A stretch of 6,583 nt of DNA from Sphingopyxis sp. (GCA_012035435.1 JAAUPH010000135.1:1-6583); one strand, 5' to 3'; counted from the first letter of the stretch, positions 1 to 5,109 are shown. Numbers and translations: made by a program. The notes: generated by a model from the sequence alone, not told the origin.

Positions 1-356
1 CGGCACGCTTCGGTTGCGACGGCGCGCGACAGGGTCACATGACGGCGGCGCAATTTGTCGGCGCAAACTGTCAGCGCGGCGACCGCGCGGTCCATGGCGG
101 CAGGGCTGATCCGCCCGCTCGCCTGCAGTCCTTCGCCAAGGCGGACGATGCGTGAAAACGCATCAACAACGATCAACTGGGAATTTTCGGGGCGAGCGAT
201 CAGTAGCCGGCAATTGTTGGTGCCAAGATCGATAGCCGCATAGCCCGGAGACCGGGGGGTGGGTGTCGGCGCGCGCTGGGGTTGCCGATCCTTGTTATTG
301 GGCCGGCGCGGCCCCGGTTGGGACGGCCGTCCATCTGGCACTGCCACTTGCCGCAT
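1..356 (-). CDS. ppx: Exopolyphosphatase / Ppx-GppA family, N-terminal part (runs off left edge)
   Basis: This family removes terminal phosphate from polyphosphate (Ppx) or hydrolyses pppGpp (GppA) in the cytoplasm. 118 codons are visible and the gene continues beyond base 1. The first 38 residues are Pro/Arg/Gln-rich and probably disordered. Residues 40-50 read AAIDLGTNNCR, the phosphate-1 loop of the actin-like ATPase fold. The segments FSRIVRLGEGL and, at the edge, ATEACR are conserved in the family. The ATG at 356 is the only in-frame ATG before the domain, and A/G-rich sequence (GGAAAGAG, AAAAGGG) precedes it; GTG codons at positions 4 and 6 are alternatives. The upstream glycine-zipper gene points the same way but a hairpin lies between them, so ppx probably has its own promoter. 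The Ppx rather than GppA assignment follows the alphaproteobacterial family and is inferred, because the C-terminal domains are not in view. Confidence 0.9.
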   Translation of the reverse strand, partial: MRQVAVPDGRPSQPGPRRPNNKDRQPQRAPTPTPRSPGYAAIDLGTNNCRLLIARPENSQLIVVDAFSRIVRLGEGLQASGRISPAAMDRAVAALTVCADKLRRRHVTLSRAVATEAC

Positions 357-381
357 GGCCCTTTTGCTCTTTCCAATCACT

Positions 382-404
382 TGATCGCATCATGATCGCG
401 ATCA
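382..404. promoter_or_regulatory. Perfect 12-bp palindrome with a repeated half, upstream of ppx
   Basis: TGATCGCGATCA at 393-404 is a perfect palindrome. Its half TGATCGC also occurs at 382-388, 11 bases away, about one helical turn. It sits 37 bases upstream of the ppx start, where a regulator could bind. No regulator is identified, and GATC/CGCG-type palindromes do arise by chance in GC-rich DNA. Confidence 0.2.
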
Positions 405-447
405 GGCACTTGGGGACAGCCTAGGGGTGCAAGCCGGGCAAGGCAAG

Positions 448-481
448 CCCCGGCGATCCCGCACTGGTCGGGTCGCCGGGG
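448..481 (-). terminator. Hairpin after the glycine-zipper gene, weak intrinsic terminator
   Basis: The arms 448-461 (CCCCGGCGATCCCG) and 469-481 (CGGGTCGCCGGGG) pair along their length with a single bulged T and a 7-base loop. The hairpin begins 8 bases past the stop codon of the glycine-zipper gene and lies before ppx. On the minus strand it is followed by CTTGCCTTGCC rather than a clean T run, so termination may be partial or Rho-aided. Confidence 0.5.
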
Positions 482-489
482 TACCGGGA

Positions 490-876
490 TTAACGGCGGC
501 AGCCGTCGTTCGACTTGTCGATGGCGCGGCCGGCGAGGGCACCGAGCGCGCCACCGATGATGGCGCCGGTGGTACGGTCACCGCGGCGACCGGCGAGTTC
601 GCGGCCAGCGAGGCCGCCCGCTACCGCGCCGATAATGGTTCCGCCCGTGCCCTTGTCACAGCGGCTGCCACGGCGATAGTCGCGGCGGTCATACCGACGA
701 TCATACCGACGATCATTGCGCCATTCGCGGCGCTCATACCGATCATCATCATCGTCATCATCATCGTAATAGCTGGCACCGCTATACCCATAGTCGGCAG
801 CGGCGGCGGGGGTAGCAACGGCGACAGCAGGGAAAGCCAGTGCTGCTGCGAGCGTCAGGGCAAGGGTGCGTTTCAT
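490..876 (-). CDS. Exported glycine-zipper 2TM-type protein with Asp tract
   Basis: A 128-residue protein of unknown precise function. Residues 1-27 form a Sec signal peptide (MKRTLALTLAAALAFPAVAV, then an Ala-rich stretch), so the product is periplasmic or membrane-associated; no lipobox cysteine is seen. Residues 38-45 are eight consecutive Asp. Residues 46-72 are Arg/Asp/Tyr-rich with RYDR repeats. Residues 77-118 hold two glycine-zipper segments, GGTIIGAVAGGLAGRELAG and TTGAIIGGALGALAGRAID, as in the glycine-zipper 2TM (17 kDa surface antigen-like) family. These are thought to pack as a helical hairpin in membranes. Two Cys (73 and 126) flank the zipper and could form a disulfide. The start at 876 has a GGAGAT Shine-Dalgarno 8 bases upstream and gives a clean signal peptide. 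The reading frame stays open further upstream, but that extension looks non-coding. A divergent phytase-like gene shares its upstream region. Confidence 0.85.
   Translation of the reverse strand: MKRTLALTLAAALAFPAVAVATPAAAADYGYSGASYYDDDDDDDDRYERREWRNDRRYDRRYDRRDYRRGSRCDKGTGGTIIGAVAGGLAGRELAGRRGDRTTGAIIGGALGALAGRAIDKSNDGCRR
690..713. repeat. 12-bp tandem repeat (two copies) inside the glycine-zipper gene
   Basis: CATACCGACGAT occurs twice in perfect tandem and encodes RYDR-RYDR on the minus strand. A further CAT follows, and the surrounding Arg/Asp/Tyr-rich codons look like older, degenerate copies. The unit is four codons, so copy-number change would keep the frame. Confidence 0.8.
742..765. 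repeat. Trinucleotide tract encoding Asp8
   Basis: Eight consecutive GAT/GAC codons on the minus strand, read as ATC/GTC on the plus strand, give an Asp8 run just after the signal peptide. Seven of the eight codons are identical, so slippage could change the length of the acidic tract in 3-base steps. Confidence 0.8.
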
Positions 877-935
877 CGCGGGATCTCCAGTGCATCGGGC
901 GGGATAGCCGATGACCATGGTTTGCCGATTCGCGT

Positions 936-972
936 TTGAGCTTAAGCTGAACATGCGCGTTGGCTCTTGTTC
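936..972. promoter_or_regulatory. Candidate divergent control region: palindrome plus GAAC-N16-GTTC dyad
   Basis: This lies between the divergent glycine-zipper and phytase-like genes. AGCTTAAGCT (939-948) is a perfect 10-bp palindrome that extends imperfectly to 16 bp (TT at 936-937, AA at 950-951). GAAC (949-952) and GTTC (969-972) are spaced by 16 bases and are self-complementary, so both strands read TGAAC or near it, N16, then GTT. This resembles the alphaproteobacterial general-stress sigma EcfG promoter (GGAAC-N16/17-CGTT), with mismatches in the first G and the C of CGTT. Seen: the repeats. Inferred: any promoter role. Confidence 0.25.
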
Positions 973-1023
973 ATCTTCATTACGCGTTGCCGTGGCGCGT
1001 CCGCGGTGGCAGGGCGCAGCAAG

Positions 1024-2033
1024 ATGCGCCGCTTGCTGATCGCCCTGTCATTGTTCGTTCTGCTTGGGCCGCTCCCGGGGTCGCAGCGTGAACTGCCCCC
1101 CCGCACCTATGATCAGACGCTGACGGTCCGCGCCATTGCCGATGCGCCGCCGGGGCTGCGGATCGGAGCGCTGACGCTGGTCGAGGCGTGGGAGATGTCC
1201 AGCCGCCATAGCGATTTTGGCGGACTGTCGGGTGTGGTCCTGACCGGAGTGCGCGAATTTTTGATGGTCGGCGATGCAGGATATCGGCTGCGTTTCGGGC
1301 TGAGCGAGGCTGGGCAGGTGCGGCTGGGCGGTTATGTCAAAATGCCGCCGCCGCATCCGGGTTATGACGGCAAATTCCATTTCGATGCCGAAGCCGTGGC
1401 GCATGATTCGGTCACCGGGCGCTATTGGACGGCGATGGAAGGGACAGGGCAAATCTGGTGCTTTGGGGCCAATGATGTGCGCCGAGTCCGCACACGGCAG
1501 CCGATCCTGGACGCCTGGCCCGACAATGGCGGGGCAGAGGTGCTGACCCGATTGCCCGATGGCCGCTTTATCGCGCTGTCGGAGCGTACCGGGCCGTCGG
1601 GCCACTATGAAGGCGTGTTGTTCAGCAGTGATCCGGCAGACCCCAAGACCACCACGACGCGCTTTTATCACGATCCGGGCCGGCAAGGGGTCACGACCGA
1701 TGCGGCGGCATTGCCCGATGGACGGATATCCTGATTCACCGCAAGCTCGGCCTGTGGCCGGTGTTTACGACCAGCATCGCTATCGCCGATCCGCGCCTGA
1801 TCGTGGCCGGCGCGACGCTGACCAGCACGCCGATCGCCGTTATTACCGATGCACGGCTCGCCGAAAATTATGAGGGCGTGGCGGTGCAGCAGGATGCGGA
1901 TGGCATGTCCCTGTGGCTGGTGTCGGATGACAATATGCAGGATTGGCAGCGCAGCCGCCTGCTGCGCTTTCGCATCGATCCCGCCGCGCTGGGCGCGGCA
2001 AAAAGGGCGGCGCCGTTACCGGCCCGCCCTTGA
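1024..2033 (+). pseudogene. Exported esterase/phytase-like protein, interrupted by a -1 frameshift
   Basis: The repaired product would be about 336 residues. It starts with a signal peptide (MRRLLIALSLFVLLGPLPGS) and continues as an 'esterase-like activity of phytase' beta-propeller family protein. Recognisable segments are FGGLSGV, FHFDAEAVAHD, DNGGAEVLTRLPDGRFIALSE and, near the end, AENYEGVAVQ and LWLVSDDN. The first frame stops at TGA 1732-1734, just after LPDGR. The rest (ILIHRKLGLWPVFTTS onward) continues in the frame one base back, to TGA at 2031-2033. One missing base between about 1711 and 1734 explains this. Conservation on both sides of the break suggests a recent mutation or a sequence error. 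No slippery heptamer is evident at the junction, so programmed shifting is unlikely. The ATG at 1024 was chosen because it opens the signal peptide; a weak AGGG lies 9 bases upstream, and the TTG at 967 would place residues ahead of the signal. Confidence 0.8.
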
Positions 2034-2038
2034 ATTTT
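2003..2038. terminator. Bidirectional intrinsic terminator between phytase-like gene and rpmB
   Basis: AAGGGCGG (2003-2010) pairs with CCGCCCTT (2024-2031). An inner GCC/GGC pair, one bulged C and loop GTTACC complete the hairpin. On the plus strand it is followed by GAATTTT; on the minus strand the arm runs into five T (2000-2004 read in reverse). It therefore suits both converging genes. The hairpin overlaps the last codons of the phytase-like gene. Confidence 0.85.
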
Positions 2039-2055
2039 CTCAGCGCAACGAAGAG

Positions 2056-2352
2056 TTAAGCGGCCGCGGGGGTCGCCAGCTTCTTCGCCACTTCCTTCTT
2101 CACCTTGCGGGCGTTGTCGGACAGCAACGTGTCGCTGGTCTTGAGCAACCAATTGTCGAGGCCGCCGTTATGCTCCACCGAACGCAGGCCGTGGGTCGAA
2201 ACGCGCAGCTTAACGCCCTTGCCGAGGGCGTCCGAGATCAGCGTCACATTCTGCAGGTTGGGCAGGAAAGTGCGCTTGGTCTTGTTGTTCGCATGGCTCA
2301 CATTGTGGCCGACCTGGCGGCCCTTGCCGGTGAGTTCGCAGATGCGCGACAT
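2056..2352 (-). CDS. rpmB: 50S ribosomal protein bL28
   Basis: A 98-residue large-subunit ribosomal protein. The N-terminus [20 protein letters not shown] is the bL28 signature. It is followed by a conserved Asn/Lys-rich stretch, [17 protein letters not shown], and then [21 protein letters not shown], all typical of alphaproteobacterial L28. The C-terminus ends in a Lys-rich helix and an Ala-rich tail. The start at 2352 has a good Shine-Dalgarno (AAGGAA, 6 bases before the ATG) and matches the family N-terminus; the longer open frame upstream is non-coding. A sigma70-like promoter lies about 80 bases upstream and a strong terminator follows. The gene is therefore probably transcribed alone, as expected for a highly expressed ribosomal protein gene. 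It is divergent from tadA. Confidence 0.98.
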   Translation of the reverse strand: MSRICELTGKGRQVGHNVSHANNKTKRTFLPNLQNVTLISDALGKGVKLRVSTHGLRSVEHNGGLDNWLLKTSDTLLSDNARKVKKEVAKKLATPAAA

Positions 2353-2434
2353 GATCAATTCCTTAAACTGTCTGGCGGCCGGAGTCGCGCCCGCAAACGG
2401 GAGGGGCGAGGCACATGGGCCGGGAAAGTGGGCG

Positions 2435-2463
2435 CGCTTATCGGCTTGCAGGAGATTCGTCAA
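2435..2463 (-). promoter_or_regulatory. Sigma70-like promoter of rpmB
   Basis: On the minus strand TTGACG (-35, 2458-2463) is separated by exactly 17 bases from TAAGCG (-10, 2435-2440). Transcription would start near 2428, leaving a leader of about 75 bases before the rpmB ATG. The -35 matches the consensus in five of six positions; the -10 is weaker. Confidence 0.5.
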
Positions 2464-2480
2464 GCGAATAGGCCCAGCTG

Positions 2481-2939
2481 ATGACGTCTTCCTTTCCGCT
2501 TCCACCCCCCATGCAGCGCGCGCTAGAACTGGCGGCGCAGGCGGGGCGCGAGGGCGGGGTGCCGGTCGGCGCGGTGGTCGTGCTGGACGGGGTGGTCGTG
2601 GGTGAGGGCGTCAACCCGCCGCCCGGCCATCATGACCCCAGCGCCCATGCCGAAATGATCGCGATTCGCGTGGCAGCAGCGGCGCTGGGCCGCGACCGGC
2701 TGGAGGGCTGCGACCTCTATGTCACGCTCGAACCCTGCGCGATGTGCGCGGGCGCGATTAGCCATGCCCGCATCGCCCGGCTTTACTATGGCGCGAGCGA
2801 CCCCAAGGGCGGCGGCGTCACCCACGGCGCACGGGTCTTTGCGCAGGCGACCTGCCATCATCGGCCCGACGTATATGACGGACTGGGCGCGGGCGAGGCG
2901 GGGGCTTTGCTGAGAGATTTTTTCGCGTTGCGGCGTTAG
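2481..2939 (+). CDS. tadA: tRNA(adenosine-34) deaminase TadA
   Basis: A 152-residue zinc-dependent deaminase, the usual length for the family. TadA converts A34 to inosine in the anticodon of tRNA-Arg(ACG) so that CGN codons can be decoded, and is normally essential. The active site is visible: HAE at residues 56-58 (His56 as zinc ligand, Glu58 as proton shuttle) and PCAMC at 85-89 (Cys86 and Cys89 as zinc ligands). Asn45 and the [11 protein letters not shown] context match TadA rather than cytosine or guanine deaminases. The start is taken as ATG 2481; ATG 2511 (residue 11) is possible, and neither has a clear Shine-Dalgarno (a GGAG lies over 20 bases upstream). The gene is divergent from rpmB. 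Its stop TAG overlaps, tail to tail, the stop of the GFA-type gene on the other strand. Confidence 0.95.
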   Translation: MTSSFPLPPPMQRALELAAQAGREGGVPVGAVVVLDGVVVGEGVNPPPGHHDPSAHAEMIAIRVAAAALGRDRLEGCDLYVTLEPCAMCAGAISHARIARLYYGASDPKGGGVTHGARVFAQATCHHRPDVYDGLGAGEAGALLRDFFALRR

Positions 2940-3274
2940 CGGCTTTTGCCGTCCATGTGGCGGACGGGCAGCTGACGCCACCATGCCTGGTCAAACAGGC
3001 GGGCGTTCACACCCATGAAATCAATCTCGGCCACCCGCGGGGTCCAATGCGTCGTCACCCCGCAGCTGCGGCAATGAAAAACGGTGATGGCGCGATCGCC
3101 TTGGACATAGGACTCGCAATTGTCGGCACCGACAACCTCCACCTGCGCCGGATCTGCGAACATGCCTATCCAGCCTGTTTTGGTGCACAGGCTGCAATTG
3201 CATTACAGGCATTCGGCAGGCAGTTGCTCAAGGCGAACCTGCACGGTGCCGCAGTGGCAGCTTCCTTCGGTCAT
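2936..3274 (-). pseudogene. GFA/CENP-V family zinc protein with an internal TAA stop
   Basis: The gene resembles the glutathione-dependent formaldehyde-activating enzyme (GFA)/CENP-V fold. These are small zinc proteins, some of which bind S-hydroxymethylglutathione; most have no known substrate. From ATG 3274 the frame spans 113 codons including the final stop, normal for the family. All the zinc motifs are present: CHCG at residues 6-9, CNCSLC at 25-30 and CRSCG at 68-72. Codon 24 is TAA (3203-3205), directly before CNCSLC. Any product starting downstream, for example at ATG 3163 (75 residues), would lack two of the three cysteine clusters. A strong Shine-Dalgarno (GAGGAG) and an ATGA overlap with the sirtuin stop confirm the start at 3274. 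One base change at codon 24 (for example from GAA, CAA or AAA) would account for the break. It is either a recent nonsense mutation or a sequence error. Confidence 0.85.
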
Positions 3275-3963
3275 ACCAACATCTCCTCGACCCATATGGG
3301 GACCAATTTGGTAGCGGGACCGTGTCTGGCCTCGTCGAACCAGCGCGTTCCGCGGCTCGGTTCCATATTCAGCTCAAGCGTTCGCGTCCCTTGCGCCCGC
3401 GCCTCGCGAACCAGCCCGGCGGCAGGATAGACCGCGCCCGAGGTGCCGATGCTAACGAACAGGTCAGCGCGGTTCAGCGCCGCGTAGATCTCGTCCATTC
3501 GGTAGGGCATTTCGCCGAACCAGACAATGTCGGGGCGCAGCGCCGCCGCCCCGCAGCTGGGGCATGGTGGACGGTGTGACAGCGCGTCCCGCCAGCGGTG
3601 CCGCGCGTCACAGGCGGTGCACCAGGCGTTCAAATGCTCGCCATGCATGTGGATCAGACGGCTGGCCCCGGCGCGTTCGTGGAGGTCATCGACGTTTTGC
3701 GTGATGATGGTGAGTTCGCCCTGCCATTCCCGGTCGAGTCGCGCGAGCGCTTGGTGCGCGGCGTTGGGCTGTGCCGCCTGAATCGCGGCGCGACGCATGT
3801 CGTAGAAGCGGTGGACCAGATCGGGATCGCGGACGAAGGCTTCGGGTGTAGCGACATCCTCGACGCGGTGCTTTTCCCACAAGCCCCCATTGTCCCGAAA
3901 GGTGCCGATGCCGCTTTCGGCGCTGATCCCCGCGCCGGTCAGGATGACGATGTTGCGGGTCAT
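3271..3963 (-). CDS. cobB: Class III sirtuin, NAD-dependent protein deacylase
   Basis: A 230-residue cytoplasmic sirtuin, removing acyl groups from lysines with consumption of NAD. Motifs in order: GAGIS (10-14) and GTFRD (20-24) for NAD binding; Tyr54-x-x-Arg57, the pair that marks class III (SIRT5/CobB-like) enzymes able to remove succinyl or malonyl groups; TQNVDDLHERAG (88-99); HMHGE with catalytic His107; zinc ligands Cys115, Cys118, Cys134 and Cys137; GTS at 173-175. The end is typical of the family, and no key residue is missing. ATG 3963 was chosen because MTRNIVILTGAG is the usual N-terminus; TTG 3984 is the only extension and no clear Shine-Dalgarno is seen. The stop TGA overlaps the ATG of the GFA-type gene by two bases, so the two are translationally coupled. 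The tetR gene lies upstream on the same strand, 199 bases away. Confidence 0.95.
   Translation of the reverse strand: MTRNIVILTGAGISAESGIGTFRDNGGLWEKHRVEDVATPEAFVRDPDLVHRFYDMRRAAIQAAQPNAAHQALARLDREWQGELTIITQNVDDLHERAGASRLIHMHGEHLNAWCTACDARHRWRDALSHRPPCPSCGAAALRPDIVWFGEMPYRMDEIYAALNRADLFVSIGTSGAVYPAAGLVREARAQGTRTLELNMEPSRGTRWFDEARHGPATKLVPIWVEEMLV
3283..3288 (-). promoter_or_regulatory. Ribosome binding site of the GFA-type gene
   Basis: GAGGAG on the minus strand lies 8 bases before ATG 3274, inside the last codons of the sirtuin gene. It fixes the true start of the GFA-type gene upstream of the internal TAA, rather than at the ATG of 3163. Confidence 0.75.
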
Positions 3964-3982
3964 GCGGATGCAGGCCGGGGCC

Positions 3983-4009
3983 AAAGTTCAGTAAAGTTCA
4001 CCGATATTA
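3983..4009 (-). promoter_or_regulatory. Direct repeat TGAACTTT x2 and possible -10 ahead of the sirtuin gene
   Basis: On the minus strand TGAACTTT occurs twice, 10 bases apart (3993-4000 and 3983-3990), ending 19 bases before ATG 3963. TAATAT (4004-4009) just upstream could be a -10 box; a convincing -35 was not found. Two identical sites on the same face of the helix next to a promoter suggest an operator. The TTTACTGAAC within it resembles half-sites of some TetR/AcrR operators, which is inference only. Confidence 0.3.
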
Positions 4010-4045
4010 CCAACATTGCGGTTGCTGTTTGACGCGGAACTTTTC

Positions 4046-4080
4046 CACGCAACGGCGCAACGGCGCGAAGGGGTTGCGTG
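4046..4080. repeat. Inverted repeat CACGCAAC/GTTGCGTG enclosing a tandem repeat
   Basis: CACGCAAC (4046-4053) and GTTGCGTG (4073-4080) are perfect 8-bp inverted repeats with a 19-base loop. GCAACGGC is tandemly duplicated at 4049-4064, overlapping the left arm. The element sits between tetR and the sirtuin gene. No T run follows on either strand, so it is not a standard terminator. Confidence 0.45.
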
Positions 4081-4162
4081 CTGGCAGGACGGGTCGATTT
4101 GGCATGGTCCGCGACGCTAGCCATGTTTGCCGCGTGTAGGACAGAGGAAAAATCGCATGCAG

Positions 4163-4797
4163 TCAGGCCGCCCGCTCGAACGCCGTTACCAGCCCTGCGA
4201 CCACGCGGTCGATGGTTTCGTCGTCGAGCATAATCTGCTGGTCGAGCGCAAGCATGGCGAGGCCGTGAACCAGGCTCCAGCAACTGAGCGCGGCGGCGCG
4301 CTGCGCCTTAGCGCTGGCCTGTGACGGCAGGATGGCGGCGATGCTGCTGCGCAGGTCGGCCATCGCCGGGTGGCTATTCTCCACCGGCGCGGCAAACAGA
4401 TCGCCCGCAGGCGCCATGCTCCAGATCAGCCTGAACAGCGCAGGATGAGCGAGCGCGAACCGGACATAAGCTGCACCGCTCGCAGCAAAGGCGGCGAGAG
4501 CGCCATGCGGGGCAGCCAGCATGGCCGCCTTACGCTGATCTGCACCCATCCGGTCAAGCCCAGCGGCTGCCAGCGCGCTGAGCAGCGCGGCTTTTTCAGG
4601 GAAATGGCGATAGACGGCGGTCGCGCTAACGCCGACCGAGCGAGCGAGGCCGCGCAGCGACACATCATGGCGGTGGTGCCCGAATCGAGCGCGACCACTC
4701 CCGCCCGCAATAGCGCATCGCGAAGGTCGCCATGATGATAAGCGCCCTTGTTTGCCGGCGCGTCTCTAATGTTGACGCTGTCATCATTGTCGATCAT
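4163..4797 (-). pseudogene. TetR/AcrR-family regulator (WHG-type C-terminus), frameshifted in the HTH
   Basis: The repaired protein would be about 211 residues, the normal size. The N-terminal piece (43 residues, from ATG 4797) carries KGAYHHGDLRDALLRAGVVALDSGTTA, the first helix of a TetR DNA-binding domain. The HTH proper, VSLRGLARSVGVSATAVYRHFPEKAALLSALAAAG, continues in another frame. The C-terminal half, including YVRFALAHPALFRLIW and CWSLVHGLA, matches the WHG-type ligand-binding domain and ends at TGA 4163-4165. The break lies near 4657-4670 and is explained by one missing base. A GTG at 4661-4663 could start a 166-residue fragment, but this lacks helix 1 and should not bind DNA. A near-palindrome covers the start codon, as for an autorepressor. 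No ligand can be predicted. Likely targets are its own gene, the rightward genes, or the sirtuin pair downstream. Confidence 0.85.
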
Positions 4798-4814
4798 GTT
4801 ACTATCGTAAACAT
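4796..4814. promoter_or_regulatory. Probable TetR operator over the tetR start codon
   Basis: On the minus strand ATGTTTAC, GATA, GTAACAT forms an inverted repeat whose halves match except for one A missing from the second. The TGTTTAC/GTAAACA type of palindrome is common among TetR-family operators. It overlaps the tetR ATG (4795-4797). Binding here would block tetR and could reach a promoter facing right. TAGTAA within it could also serve as a -10, giving a near-leaderless tetR mRNA. Confidence 0.45.
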
Positions 4815-4873
4815 TTTCGGGTGCGAAGGCCAGCGGCGCCCCCCCCTTTTTCTTCGACCGCTGGCCACCCGAA
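4815..4873. repeat. Long structured inverted repeat in the tetR-M48 intergenic region
   Basis: The outer arms TTTCGGGT (4815-4822) and ACCCGAAA (4866-4873) pair perfectly. Inside, GGCCAGCGG (4828-4836) pairs with CCGCTGGCC (4857-4865). A one-sided 5-base bulge (4823-4827) and a 20-base loop holding seven C then five T complete it. The bulge bases CGAA can also pair with TTCG in the loop (4852-4855), a possible pseudoknot. The total is 17 bp of helix outside any secure gene. It could be a structured leader, an extragenic palindromic repeat or a small element remnant; the T run is in the loop, so it is not a standard terminator. Confidence 0.6.
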
Positions 4874-4893
4874 ACAGGTGACGGATTTGCATT

Positions 4894-5088
4894 ATGGCAA
4901 GCGCGGTCGAAACAGCCATCCGCAAAGTGGTGGGTAAAGGATTGACGACCTTGGCCAGCATTAACCGGCGGCGGTTGAAAGCGCCGGTGGCGACCATCCA
5001 TCTGCCGCATCGCATCCCGCCCGGCTTTCAGGGCAATGGGTGGATGATTGACGAAGGCCAGGCCGCAATCTATCGCTGTATCAGGTAA
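4894..5088 (+). CDS. Doubtful 64-residue hypothetical ORF
   Basis: I do not recognise this ORF. It would encode a basic 64-residue protein (Arg/Lys clusters around residues 10-29) with no signal peptide, membrane segment or known motif. In its favour: it lies in a 312-base gap (4798-5109), its stop is 21 bases before the M48 start, AGGTGA lies 12 bases before its ATG, and it follows the probable TetR operator. Against it: third-position GC is roughly 70%, which looks lower than in the flanking genes; the minus strand is also open across the region; and a good promoter for the M48 gene lies inside its 3' end. It may be a chance ORF or the remnant of a gene. Apart from the operator, inverted repeat and promoter listed separately, I see nothing else in this gap. 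Confidence 0.2.
   Translation: MASAVETAIRKVVGKGLTTLASINRRRLKAPVATIHLPHRIPPGFQGNGWMIDEGQAAIYRCIR
5048..5076 (+). promoter_or_regulatory. Sigma70-like promoter of the M48 protease gene
   Basis: TTGACG (5048-5053) and TATCGC (5071-5076) are spaced by exactly 17 bases. Transcription would start near 5083, leaving a leader of about 27 bases before ATG 5110. The -35 has the same sequence and spacing as the proposed rpmB promoter. Confidence 0.5.
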
Positions 5089-5109
5089 ACAATACACTTG
5101 GGGGCCGAG

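Noticed and set aside
427..939. 170-codon plus-strand frame over the glycine-zipper gene, with Ile-rich runs
   Set aside because: The apparent hydrophobic Ile/Val runs are the complement of the Asp and Arg codons of the real gene. The minus-strand reading has a signal peptide, an RBS and a known fold.
1048..1686. 212-codon minus-strand open frame inside the phytase-like gene
   Set aside because: It is antisense to a gene with clear family motifs and a signal peptide. Such mirrored frames are common in GC-rich DNA, and its translation is Arg/Gln/His-rich without recognisable domains.
1711..1734. Programmed -1 frameshifting in the phytase-like gene
   Set aside because: No X-XXY-YYZ slippery heptamer and no clear downstream stimulatory hairpin were found; the family is normally encoded in a single frame.
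3021..3212. Restart at a TAATG stop-start inside the GFA-type gene
   Set aside because: The ATG overlapping the internal TAA is in a different frame and yields an Arg-rich, non-family sequence, so it does not rescue the protein.
4815..4873. The inverted repeat as an intrinsic terminator
   Set aside because: The T tract lies in the loop, neither strand has a T run after the stem, and no secure gene ends just before it on either strand.
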